Origin: Xiheimicrobium sp033763395
GTDB taxonomy: Bacteria > Myxococcota > Myxococcia > Myxococcales > Myxococcaceae
Length of the DNA: 64,000 nucleotides
Assembly (NCBI GenBank): GCA_033763395.1
Contig: JANRKQ010000062.1
Span: forward strand, 1 to 64,000
Direction: 5' to 3'
This document shows, in pieces, positions 27,968 through 36,337 of the stretch. The notes beneath the pieces were generated by a model that was not told where the DNA came from, ran no database searches, and worked only from the letters and a program-made list of their open reading frames with translations. Both the position numbers and the translations under genes were made by a program. Numbering within the stretch: the first letter of the stretch is position 1; the number at the start of each line of letters is the position of its first letter.

Positions 27968-28037
27968 GCGCGGGACGATGGGCGTTGTCGGGGAGCGAGG
28001 CAAGCGCTGAGCTGGCTTCGAGCGGAGGAAGTCGACG

Positions 28038-29192
28038 ATGCTGCGCGCCGTGACGAATGTTCGTGCATGCGTCGTTGGCTTCGCCGTCATCGGGTTGACG
28101 TCGTGTCACACGCCCGTCGACGAGCCCTGGATGCCGAACCTCGCCGAGCCGCTCGTCGTGAAAGCATGTCGGCCCGTCTCCCGGTCCACGAACCAGCCGC
28201 TGGACTTCGCGTTGGGCTCTGCCTTGTTCAGCGCGAGGCCCGGTCAGTACGCGCGCTTGACGAGCGGCGGCGCGATGCGACTCGAGGTCTTCTCATCGGA
28301 CCCTCGCGTCAGCGAGCGGCTCGTCGAGTTGATGCTTCCAGACTGGCCCAGTTCTCACACCCGGCCCGCGAGGCTCCGACCGGCGACGACTGGGTACATG
28401 GTGCTTGCGGCGACGCAGCCGGGCGCCGAGCAAGGCCTGACTGCCGTGCACATCGAGGCCGGGGGCATCTCTTCCATCCGGGCCCTCACCGCCCGGGGGG
28501 TCATCAAGGGGGCCGACATCACGCTCGGGGGCGAGTGGATCGCGCTCACGGGAGAGCCGGGCAAGGCCTCTCTCCAGGACCAGGTGAGTTCGGTCATCGC
28601 GGCTTCAGCCGACGGGCCCGTCCACACGTTCGATGGTGGCGTGCGCGGCCTCGCCCTCTTTGCACCAGACATCGTCTCGCTCGTCGACGCCCAGGGCCCC
28701 CGCGTGCTGGTCGGGGCGAGCCGGGCGCTTGAACTGCCGGCGTGCAGGCCGCCGCCCTTGGCGCAGGCGCCCCACATCGCGCCGTTTCCGGGCGGGCTCG
28801 TCGTGGTGCAGCGCTGCGTGTCTGGCCTCGTCGTGTCACGTCATTCGACGGGCCCCGCGCCAGACATCACGACCGAGCTGCCCGGAAGCGCGGATACATT
28901 CGACGCGTTCGACGCCGTTGTCGACGGCGACGGCCGGCTCATCATCGCCTGGTGGCCTCCCGGGCAAGTGCCGTTCCTCAGCATCCTTCGGGTCGATGAC
29001 CTGATGCCGGCGCGCGACCCCGAGGTGCTCTCGGGCATCGACTGCGCGCGTGAGACCCGGAACCCCGGCCGGGTGCGGCTCGAGGCAGACCCGACTCGCG
29101 GAGGGCGGTACGCCGCCCTCCTCTCGAGGCCTTCAGGCCACGGCGAGGGGTGCGCGAGCCTCGTTCGCCTCGAGCTGTGCGGTAGCGAGTGA
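28038..29192 (+). CDS. Hypothetical lipoprotein with predicted beta-propeller character
   Basis: A 384-residue lipoprotein with lipobox GLTSC (Cys23). The mature part shows repeated short beta-strand patterns (GGLVVVQRC, RLIIAWWPPGQ, PRVLVGASR) that suggest a propeller. Several Cys lie in the last third. No named family is recognised. It is divergent from pgi with 70 nt between the starts, so promoters for both lie there. Confidence 0.75.
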   Translation: MLRAVTNVRACVVGFAVIGLTSCHTPVDEPWMPNLAEPLVVKACRPVSRSTNQPLDFALGSALFSARPGQYARLTSGGAMRLEVFSSDPRVSERLVELMLPDWPSSHTRPARLRPATTGYMVLAATQPGAEQGLTAVHIEAGGISSIRALTARGVIKGADITLGGEWIALTGEPGKASLQDQVSSVIAASADGPVHTFDGGVRGLALFAPDIVSLVDAQGPRVLVGASRALELPACRPPPLAQAPHIAPFPGGLVVVQRCVSGLVVSRHSTGPAPDITTELPGSADTFDAFDAVVDGDGRLIIAWWPPGQVPFLSILRVDDLMPARDPEVLSGIDCARETRNPGRVRLEADPTRGGRYAALLSRPSGHGEGCASLVRLELCGSE

Positions 29193-29637
29193 CAGCGGCG
29201 GGTTCCGTCTGCATTTGCTCGCGGCGCTGAAGCCCGACGCATTTTCCACGATGGAGACATCGGCGACGCGCACCGCGTGCACGGGCGCGATGGCGCCGAA
29301 GGTGGCCGCGGGGGTGGACTCCATCGAGCAGACCGGCGACTCCCGTGTTGACGCTGCAGGTTCACTCGCCCGAGGCGCTCGCGCACGAGGAGCGCCCTCT
29401 CAGGACCGCACATGCGCGGCGAGGCCACGACCCGACCTTGAACCTGGGCTTTGCGGGGAATCGCCTCGGACGAAAGAAACCGGCATCCTGTCGCACGAAT
29501 TCGACCAAGGTCCCGAACAAGAGTCGCAACCCATCGAATTCACTGGCTTTTCATCGCTCCCGCCGTCCCCGCCGCGCCCGAGCCCGATTGACAGGACGCG
29601 GTGAGGCGAAGGCCCGCTGAGGCTTCGACAATCGGGC
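29193..29637. other. Gene-poor interval with atypical composition
   Basis: This 445-nt interval has no convincing gene. It holds the scrambled phosphodiesterase-like fragment at 29218-29307. From about 29440 to 29600 it is less GC-rich than its surroundings (GAATTC occurs twice: CGAATTCG and CGAATTCAC), which suggests DNA of different history. The promoter of the DxDGDG protein at 29638 is expected near its right end. Confidence 0.5.
29218..29307. pseudogene. Scrambled fragment resembling the phosphodiesterase gene at 56595
   Basis: Bases 29218-29266 match the plus strand of the metallophosphoesterase gene (about 56717-56770), including CGGCGCTGAA, CCCGACG and GGAGACATCGGCGAC. The following 40 bases (29267-29307) match the next part of that gene (about 56781-56819) in the opposite orientation: GTGCACGGGCGCGATGGC is the reverse complement of the stretch around CATCGCGCCCGTGCAC. 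The copy is therefore a short, diverged duplicate with an internal inversion, and it has no reading frame. Confidence 0.55.
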
Positions 29638-30120
29638 ATGACCACGACCCGCATCGGCACTCCGTTTCAGAACATCCTCTCGAAGGTGAAGGACGCCCGC
29701 GTCGTCAGCGAGAAGACCGGCTCCCCCAACGCCATTTTGGGCACACCGACCACCCGTGAGTACGACCTCGATGGCGATGGCACCGTCGACGCCCGGGGCA
29801 CCGAGTGGGCGCATCGCCACAATGGCACCCGCCACTTCCTGAGTTTCCTCGACGACCAGGGCCGGCCCGTCGACAGCTTCGTCAGCGGCGGGAAGTCTGG
29901 GTGGACGACGCGGCCCGGCGAGCCAGCCCGGGTGTGGAGCCACACGCACACCGAGTACGGCTCCGGCGACAACCAACGCGTCGTGCATGAGCGCGCGAAC
30001 TCGAGGACTGGCGAGCTGGGCTCCCGCACGTCCACCACGCGCGACGGGAAGACCGAGCGGGCCGTGTACGAGTCCGACCTCGACGGCAACGGCACGCTCG
30101 AGACGGTCGTTCGGCGCTGA
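29638..30120 (+). CDS. Hypothetical protein with DxDGDG calcium-binding-like motifs
   Basis: A 160-residue soluble protein. Two aspartate-rich loops, YDLDGDGTVD near residue 42 and SDLDGNGTLE near the C-terminus, resemble EF-hand or dockerin-type calcium-binding loops. Between them lies a polar, beta-rich segment. There is no signal peptide. The signal-less N-terminus (MTTTRIGTPFQN) resembles other small proteins in this window (for example at 3119 and 34369). No function is assigned. Confidence 0.75.
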   Translation: MTTTRIGTPFQNILSKVKDARVVSEKTGSPNAILGTPTTREYDLDGDGTVDARGTEWAHRHNGTRHFLSFLDDQGRPVDSFVSGGKSGWTTRPGEPARVWSHTHTEYGSGDNQRVVHERANSRTGELGSRTSTTRDGKTERAVYESDLDGNGTLETVVRR

Positions 30121-30167
30121 CACCTCGCGCGGTATGCCGGGAGGCTGCGGTCGCGCGTCTCTGCGTG

Positions 30168-31763
30168 ATGCGCGCGCTCGTCCTCCTCATCCTCGTGGCT
30201 TCGTCGTCTGCCTCGGCCCACGCCCTCGCCGCCGGCATGGCGGAGCTGCACCTCGACGGCTCGACCTTCACGGTGGTGCTGGCGCCGCTGGCAGAGCACC
30301 TCTCCGAGGTCGACGACGACGACGATGGCGCGCTCTCGACCGCCGAGGTGCGGCGTCACCGCGACCTGCTGGCGGCGCGTTTTCTCGAAGGTGTCGCGGT
30401 CGAAGCGTCGCCAGCACCCACCCTCGCCTTCCTCGACGTCGCCGCGCCAGATGATGCGTTGGTTCCGCCGACAGCCCGGTATGTGCGGTTCACGGCCCGC
30501 TACGAGGTGCCGTCGACGCGCTCCGGGTTGACGCTGACGAGCCCGTGGGGCTTGTGGGCCGGTTTCTCGGATGCGACGGGCACGCGCGCCGTGGCGCTGC
30601 GAGCGAAGGAACGGGTGACGCTGCGGGCCCCGTCGACGCCTCCGTGGCTCGCAGTGGCCCTGGGCCTGCTCGCCGCGACCGCGGTGCTCGCGACGCGTCG
30701 GCGGTTCGTCGCGGTGCTGCTCTCGCTCACCGCCTGTGGCGCCGCGACGCCGCCGCACGCAGGCCTCTCCACCTGTTCCCCGAGCGCGGTGTCGACCACC
30801 ACCCCGACGCCGTCGGCCGACACCTTCAACGTCGCGCCGCGCGCCTGCACCCGCAGCGCCGAGGCGCTCGCGTGTGAGCTGGGCGTCTCACACCGCTTCC
30901 TCAGGACGGTGGGCGCCACCACCGTGCGCATCGACGCGAACGGCGTGCCCAACCACGACGTGGGCGATTTTCCCAACGCTGACAACCCCAACACGCTGAC
31001 GCCCCAGCCCTCCGCGCTGGAGCTCTCGTCGGCGCCTGCGCTCGCGGCGACGCCGACCGTCGCGGGCATCTTCGGCATCGCCACCAGCGGGGCCGTCTTC
31101 GACCCGAACACCGCGGAGCTGTGGAATGGGCTCTCAGCCTGGCGCTACGAGGCGCTTCGCTACGGCTCGGCGGCGGCCTTCTTCGCGTCAGACTCGGTGC
31201 GACACCCGCAGGGCCTCGGCGTCGACTGCAACCTCGCGCACGTGCAGCCCGGCGGCCAGTACCACTACCACGGGGTGCCGACCGCGCTGGCCTCGTCGAC
31301 CCCGACGCTCACGGTGGTGGGCTGGGCGGCCGATGGCTTCCCGGTGGTGGCGCGCTGGGGCCGGGTGAACGGAGTGCTGGTGGAGCCGCGGTCGTCATAC
31401 CGCCTCCGCAGCGGCGAACGCCCGTCACCACCCGCGGGCCCCGGAGGCCCGTTCGACGGCACCTTCGTCCAGGACTGGGAGTTCGTCGCTGGGCTGGGCG
31501 ACCTCGACGCCTGCAACGGCCGAAGCGGACCCGTCGTCATCGATGGCGTCGAGGTGGACACGTATCACTACGTGCTGACGCGCACGTTCCCCTTCATTCC
31601 CCGCTGCTGGAGCGGCACCCCCGACCCGAGCTTCACCCGCCTCGGCGCGGGCCAGACGATGCTGGCGCCCCCACGCTGTGCCGCCGGCCAGACGAGCATG
31701 TGCTGTGGCGACGGCGTGTGTGACGGCCCTGAGACGACTGCGACTTGCGCCGAAGACTGCTGA
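30168..31763 (+). CDS. YHYH-domain protein fused to a HupE-like N-terminal module
   Basis: A 531-residue fused protein. Residues 1-18 form a signal peptide. Residues 20-155 resemble, from memory, the periplasmic N-terminal part of HupE/UreJ-type proteins, with an Asp-rich loop DDDDDGALSTAE. A hydrophobic segment (159-174) is followed directly by RRRFVAVLLSLTAC (177-190), which is a complete lipoprotein signal with lipobox LTAC in the middle of the protein. The rest is a YHYH domain (HPQGLGVDCNLAHVQPGGQY, then YHYHG; also TYHYVLT) with a Cys-rich end (CCGDGVCDGPE, CAEDC). There is no stop codon between the halves. ATG at 30168 was chosen over GTG 30165. Confidence 0.8.
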   Translation: MRALVLLILVASSSASAHALAAGMAELHLDGSTFTVVLAPLAEHLSEVDDDDDGALSTAEVRRHRDLLAARFLEGVAVEASPAPTLAFLDVAAPDDALVPPTARYVRFTARYEVPSTRSGLTLTSPWGLWAGFSDATGTRAVALRAKERVTLRAPSTPPWLAVALGLLAATAVLATRRRFVAVLLSLTACGAATPPHAGLSTCSPSAVSTTTPTPSADTFNVAPRACTRSAEALACELGVSHRFLRTVGATTVRIDANGVPNHDVGDFPNADNPNTLTPQPSALELSSAPALAATPTVAGIFGIATSGAVFDPNTAELWNGLSAWRYEALRYGSAAAFFASDSVRHPQGLGVDCNLAHVQPGGQYHYHGVPTALASSTPTLTVVGWAADGFPVVARWGRVNGVLVEPRSSYRLRSGERPSPPAGPGGPFDGTFVQDWEFVAGLGDLDACNGRSGPVVIDGVEVDTYHYVLTRTFPFIPRCWSGTPDPSFTRLGAGQTMLAPPRCAAGQTSMCCGDGVCDGPETTATCAEDC

Positions 31764-31819
31764 CCCGCTGGCGAAGGCGCGGAGTGCTCTGGGAGTCCTG
31801 AGTCCACCGCGGTTGGTCT

Positions 31820-32774
31820 TCATCGCGCTGCTCGCGCCTTCCAGGGCTCCGAATGGCGCAGCATGATCCGCCGAACGATCGGGGCGATCACCCGAACGAC
31901 CCCGCGAACGAACGCCGGCCGACGCTGTGACAGGTAGTACTCGTCGAGTCCGTGACGCTGGTACTGCAACCGCATCTGACTCTCGGTCGTGTCGAGCCAG
32001 TCGCCGATGAAGGGCTTCGTGGAAAACGCCTCGTCGGGCAGCATCTGCAGCCCCTGGGCGTCGAACAGGTTCTGACAGAAGGCCCGATAGGTCGTCTGAC
32101 GCCGTTCGCCCCCGCCAATGAACCACGTCTGGCCGACGGCCTCGGGGACCGCCAGCGATCGCGCGACTGCGAAGGCTCCATCGCGCGGGTCGACGAGCTC
32201 GAAGCGCGTTTCGAGCGGAATACCGAAGAGCACCCGGAGCGTCTCGGCGTCCGGCTTGCGGTCCAGGAGGATGCTGGAGAACCGCAAGATGGTGTGGCGC
32301 TCCAGGGAGCGGACCTGGGCCTCGGCTTCGATCTTGTGCTCGGCGTACGCGTCAGTCGGCGCAACGGGGTCAGACGTCAGCAGAGGGCGCGGTCTCGCCG
32401 CATCATACGGGTGCACGTGGTACGACGAGATGAACACCAGATGGGGACGTGGTGCCGCCGTGCGAAGACGTTCGAGGAGCTGCTGCGTGCCCCCCCACGT
32501 TGATGGCGCGCGCATCGTCCCGCCGCTCCGAGTGCGGAAAGATGATGAAGGCGTTGTGAACGACGGCGTCGATGCCCTCGAGCGCTCGCTCTACGGCAGC
32601 GGGGTCGCGCAGGTCGCCCCACACGGACTCGACCGAGGCCGTGAGTCTCAAAGCGCCGGCTCGGGGGCGGGCCGCGGCGACATCGAACGTGCGGACGACG
32701 TGCCCTTCTGCGAGCAACGCTCGGAGCACGAACGGTCCGAAGTGGCCAAAAGCTCCGGTCAGGAGGACCCGCAC
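31820..32774 (-). pseudogene. NAD-dependent epimerase/reductase, frameshifted at a 7-G run
   Basis: Extended SDR (NAD-dependent epimerase family). From GTG 32774 the frame encodes LLTGAFGHFGPFVLRALL (NAD-binding), GDLRDPAAV and VVHNAF. It then meets a homopolymer (32490-32496, seven C on the plus strand) after ARAINVGG, and the frame shifts. The remainder continues in another frame from TQQLLERLR through VFISSYHVHP and the YAEHK active-site motif (Tyr and Lys) to 31820. Removing one G restores a single frame of about 318 residues. It is either a sequencing or assembly error, a recent inactivation or a phase-variable switch. Confidence 0.85.
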
Positions 32775-32924
32775 CTCGACGGTGTATCGACGCTGGGCGC
32801 GCGACGCTACCAGGCCCAGAGGTGTTCACCTGGCGATCCTCCGATGAGGCGCCGCCGCGCACCGGCGAGACGATGACTGACGAGGTCCCTCGCGCTCGGG
32901 GCCTCAATCCAGTAGCGGGTCCTC

Positions 32925-34034
32925 GTGCGCTCTCTCCTCGTCTGCTTCGTTGTCGTGGGCTGCATCGCCCCACAGCCCGTGCTGCTCCCGCCGCAAGGTG
33001 ACGAAGTCACCGTCTTCCTCCATGGCTACCGCGCGAGCTTCCTCGCCACCGAGTCTGGCGAGCTCGCCTACGTCACGCCCGGGCAGGGGCTGTCGAAGGG
33101 AGACCGCTCGCTCGCGTTCAGCTTCGCGGGGCAGCGCGAGTTCGCGAAGTACGGCCCGCTGCACGTCGTCGGGCCGCTCACGCGCCTCACCGCGATTCCC
33201 TTCTTCCTCGACCTCGACCCCTACGCCTCGTGGATGGACTGGGCGAAGACGGCGCTGCCCGGCTTTCAGGTGTACGCGTACGACTGGCGCGCCGACATTC
33301 GCGAGAGCGGGCGCGGCCTGTGCGAGCGGCTCGAGGCGCTGGGGCCGTCGCGGCGGGTGCGCCTCATCGGCCACTCGATGGGCGGGCTGGTGGCGCTGTC
33401 GTGCCTGCGCTCGGGGCACGCGGGCGCGAAGACGGTGGTGAAGGTGGCCTTCGTCGGCACGCCCTTCCAGGGAGGCCCCGGCCAGTGGGACGACCTGCAG
33501 CTCGGCACGCCGACCTCGAGCAACACCGCGCTGCTCTCGGCCGAGGCGCTGCTCACCTTTCCGTCGACGTGGCAGCTGCTCTCGCCCACGCCAGACTTCT
33601 TCGTCGACGCGAGCGGGAGCCCCGTCACGCTCGCCGCATACGACGCGCAGACGTGGCTGGACCGGCGCTGGGGGCTCTTCGCCGAGCCGTCCGTGCGCGA
33701 GAACCCCGCGTACCGCGCGCAGCTCGAGGCCCGCTTCATCGCCCACGCCGAGCTCTGGGGTCAGCTGGGCGACGTCGAGGGCGAACCACCCACCTGGAGC
33801 GCGCTCGCCGTCATCGGCACCGGGCGCTCCACCGTGGTGGGCTGGCGCGCGGCTCCAGGCGGAGACGTCGACCTCACCACACCCGTCCGCGGCGACGGCG
33901 ACGGCACGGTGCCGACGACGCGCGCGCGGCCGCCGAAGCCCATCTCGTTCGAGGCCGTCGACACCCGCGCCGAGCACAGCGCGCTGCTCAACGACGACGG
34001 GGTGCGCGAGGTGCTGCGGCAGTTCGTGCGGTGA
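32925..34034 (+). CDS. Lipase-like alpha/beta hydrolase lipoprotein (LCAT family)
   Basis: A 369-residue lipoprotein with lipobox VVVGC (Cys13). The hydrolase core has VFLHGY (oxyanion strand), the nucleophile elbow GHSMGG (Ser151), the Asp region RGDGDGTVPTTR and the catalytic His in RAEHSALL, in the order and spacing of LCAT-like lipases (the DGTVP motif is typical). It probably hydrolyses phospholipid or ester at the cell surface. GTG at 32925 starts the signal peptide. Confidence 0.88.
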   Translation: MRSLLVCFVVVGCIAPQPVLLPPQGDEVTVFLHGYRASFLATESGELAYVTPGQGLSKGDRSLAFSFAGQREFAKYGPLHVVGPLTRLTAIPFFLDLDPYASWMDWAKTALPGFQVYAYDWRADIRESGRGLCERLEALGPSRRVRLIGHSMGGLVALSCLRSGHAGAKTVVKVAFVGTPFQGGPGQWDDLQLGTPTSSNTALLSAEALLTFPSTWQLLSPTPDFFVDASGSPVTLAAYDAQTWLDRRWGLFAEPSVRENPAYRAQLEARFIAHAELWGQLGDVEGEPPTWSALAVIGTGRSTVVGWRAAPGGDVDLTTPVRGDGDGTVPTTRARPPKPISFEAVDTRAEHSALLNDDGVREVLRQFVR

Positions 34035-34368
34035 AGTGCGCGCTTTGGAAGCGGGTGGCTCGCCAGGAACGCCTACACCGACGGCTCGTGGTCGACCCTG
34101 GTCGGCGACGCCATCAATGCAGCGAAGGTGCTTGATGACGGCAGCGCCAGTGCCGAGCACGACGCGACGACGGGTGACGTTCGGGTTGCGCACGGTCCCC
34201 GAGAGCCGCGCCTGCCAGGCGGCCAGCTGCATGAAGGGCCCGACCGTGCGCCCCTCCTGCGAGGTAACACGCCTTCGGGGCCCACCGCGGGTGAGGGCGT
34301 TGGCCGTGACGCCTTCGTCACCCACAGGGCGCTCGTCAAGACCTCTCGTGTTCGTCTACGAGGTGCCC
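34035..34368. other. Interval with a possible gene remnant
   Basis: No intact gene is seen in this 334-nt stretch. From about 34066 to 34360 one plus-strand frame is open, has strong G/C third positions and encodes a protein-like sequence (NAYTDGSWSTLVGDAINAAK), but it has no start or end of its own and runs into the next gene out of frame. It may be the remnant of a decayed gene. Nothing recognisable is present. Confidence 0.35.
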
Positions 34369-35160
34369 ATGTCCCGAATCGCCAAAGCCGACGTGAACAA
34401 GGCGCTGTCCCTCGCTGCGAAGAGCATCATCGACGCGGGAGGCAGCGATGGCCGCACGAGCCGCGCCGAGATGAAGGCGACGCTCTCGACGCTCCCGAAG
34501 GAGCAGCAGCCGCTCGTCGACATCTTCTTCAAGTTCATCGACCACCGGGACTTCAAGAAGGGCGCGCAGGTGACGAAGTCAGACGTCGACCGCGCGGTGA
34601 CCTACGCGAAGAAGACGCTCATCGCGAAGTACGACCTCAACAACAACGGCTTGTCGCGCGACGAGATCAGCAAGATGTCGCTCACCGGCAAGCGCGCCGT
34701 CGACCTGGCGAAGGCGCTCAAGGCCGCCGCGGTGCCCGACGCCCCGCCGCGCCTCGACGAGGGCTTCAGCGAGCCCGACGAGATCGCCGCCGCCGGCCAG
34801 GTGCCCCGCGACTGGAAGGCCGCTGCCACGCTGTCGTCTGGCTCCATCACGCACGCCGATGGCAAGTTCACCGGCTTCACCTCGCGCACGAAGCTGACCT
34901 CGGCCGAGCGCGACCTGGCGATGGCCGCGTTGGCCGTGGTGTGGGAACGCACGTTCCAGTACCGGGCTGGTGACGGTGACCTGAAGCTCGGCGATCAGCA
35001 CCAGGGCATCTTGAAGCTCGGCAGCTTCAAGCGCTCGGACGACGGCAAGACGTACCTGGTGGCCGACTGGCAGGACATCGACAACGACAGCCAGACGCTC
35101 TACTTCGAGAAGAAGCAGGACGGCTCGCTGCGCCTCGCCATCCAGCAGATCAACGGCTGA
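34369..35160 (+). CDS. EF-hand-like protein
   Basis: A 263-residue soluble protein. Two calcium-loop-like segments are visible: GGSDGRTSRAEM (about 24-35) and YDLNNNGLSRDEI (about 85-97), each in a helix-loop-helix context. The C-terminal half (from about 150) is a separate domain with GDGDLKLGDQHQG and LVADWQDIDNDSQT. There is no signal peptide. Like other small proteins in this window it begins with a short polar N-terminus. Likely calcium-binding; the cellular role is unknown. Confidence 0.8.
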   Translation: MSRIAKADVNKALSLAAKSIIDAGGSDGRTSRAEMKATLSTLPKEQQPLVDIFFKFIDHRDFKKGAQVTKSDVDRAVTYAKKTLIAKYDLNNNGLSRDEISKMSLTGKRAVDLAKALKAAAVPDAPPRLDEGFSEPDEIAAAGQVPRDWKAAATLSSGSITHADGKFTGFTSRTKLTSAERDLAMAALAVVWERTFQYRAGDGDLKLGDQHQGILKLGSFKRSDDGKTYLVADWQDIDNDSQTLYFEKKQDGSLRLAIQQING

Positions 35161-35367
35161 GCCATCGCTGACGGCCAGCGAGGACGGCGACGCCCACCCA
35201 CCCTGAGCGGAGCGGCCTTCCGTTCACCGTGCGCGACGGCGCGAAGATGGCCGACGGCGGCCCGGCCGACGCTTCTTTCGGCGAGGCGCGCCGGCTCCGT
35301 GGGGCTCGACAGCCACCGTCAGAGGCTCTTCGTCGAGGCGGACGTGGCGATGCGCCTGATGCACCCG

Positions 35368-35997
35368 TCACCCTTCTCCCTGGCGATGGGTCAACGTCTC
35401 GAGGAGCACCCCGCACTGGGCGAGCGCGAGCTGGTAGCGCCGGGCGAGCTTCGGGTCCTTCGCCAGCGCGTCGGAGAGGTCGTGCCGGTGACAGACGGTC
35501 CCCAGCACGCTGGCGGCGGCTTCGAGCATCTCGACGCAGCCGAGCGGGAACGGAGCCCAGGGCGGCGGTGCGGGCTCGGCGACGGGAGCCGGCTTTGGAG
35601 CGCGCGGGGCCGGCGCTGGAGCCACCGTCACGGGTGGGGCCGCGTTGGTGAAGACCATGGTGGCGGTTCCGCGCTGGACCCGCGCCGTCGTCTGCTTGAG
35701 GAACTCGACGGACTGAATGGTCGAGGTGACGGCGGTGCCGACGGCGAGGGACTGGCCCATCCACTCCAGCGGTGAGACGTCGTACAGACACCGCTCGCCG
35801 AGCCGGGGCTGCGAGTCCTCGAACGTCTGCAGCACCGCGCCGTCGGCTCCGAGCTTCGTCAGCACCACGCAGCGCCGGGCTCCACCCGCTTCCTGCACCT
35901 CGAGCTCGTACAGGCTGTTGGCCGTGCGAACCTGGTACACCCGCCACGCCTCGGTGCGCCGGGTTGGGGCACCGAACACCATCGTCTGACTCCGCAT
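35368..35997 (-). CDS. Hypothetical protein with Pro/Ala linker
   Basis: A 209-residue protein. The N-terminal domain (about 1-115) is beta-rich (RVYQVRTANSLYELEV, RRCVVLTKLG, TSTIQSVEFL) and may bind a ligand or partner. A Pro/Ala-rich linker (about 119-145) separates it from a helical C-terminal part with two Cys. No family is recognised and there is no signal peptide. It is transcribed divergently from glgA. Confidence 0.7.
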   Translation of the reverse strand: MRSQTMVFGAPTRRTEAWRVYQVRTANSLYELEVQEAGGARRCVVLTKLGADGAVLQTFEDSQPRLGERCLYDVSPLEWMGQSLAVGTAVTSTIQSVEFLKQTTARVQRGTATMVFTNAAPPVTVAPAPAPRAPKPAPVAEPAPPPWAPFPLGCVEMLEAAASVLGTVCHRHDLSDALAKDPKLARRYQLALAQCGVLLETLTHRQGEG

Positions 35998-36337
35998 CGT
36001 GCAAGTCCTCGGCTCTCTTCAGTCGGGATGACTGAGGCGCAGCGGCTGGTGCACCGGCGAGACCACCCACGAGGTGCGACAGAGTGGGAGCAACACCGCA
36101 ACCCTCGGACGCGACGCGCGGCGCGCGAGACCCGGTTGCCTGCTTCAAGAGGCCCTCCTGGGCCCCTGTCGGCTGCACCGGTTCATCGATGACGTGGCGA
36201 CAGGCTGGTGGGGTGGAGGTTCCGCCAGCCGCGTCCCTGGCCGTCGGGGGCACCCTGGAGTGGCTCGGTCGTCGCTCCCAGGGGCGCGGATGAAGGACTT
36301 CCTTCGACGACGGCCGGGGCTACGCTCCCGAGCCGAC
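35998..36337. other. Divergent intergenic region upstream of glgA
   Basis: This 340-nt interval separates the divergent hypothetical gene and glgA. No coding frame is convincing. It should hold promoters for both. No clear -10/-35, sigma54 element or long inverted repeat was seen by eye. Confidence 0.4.

Noticed and set aside
34066..34360. Coding-like plus-strand frame between the lipase and EF-hand genes
   Set aside because: It has codon bias but no start, end or recognisable domain, so it is mentioned only as a possible remnant.
35299..35373. Kinase-like short peptide (RLFVEADVAMRLMHP)
   Set aside because: It could be a remnant of a kinase subdomain, but it is only about 25 residues long with no further motif, so it may be chance.
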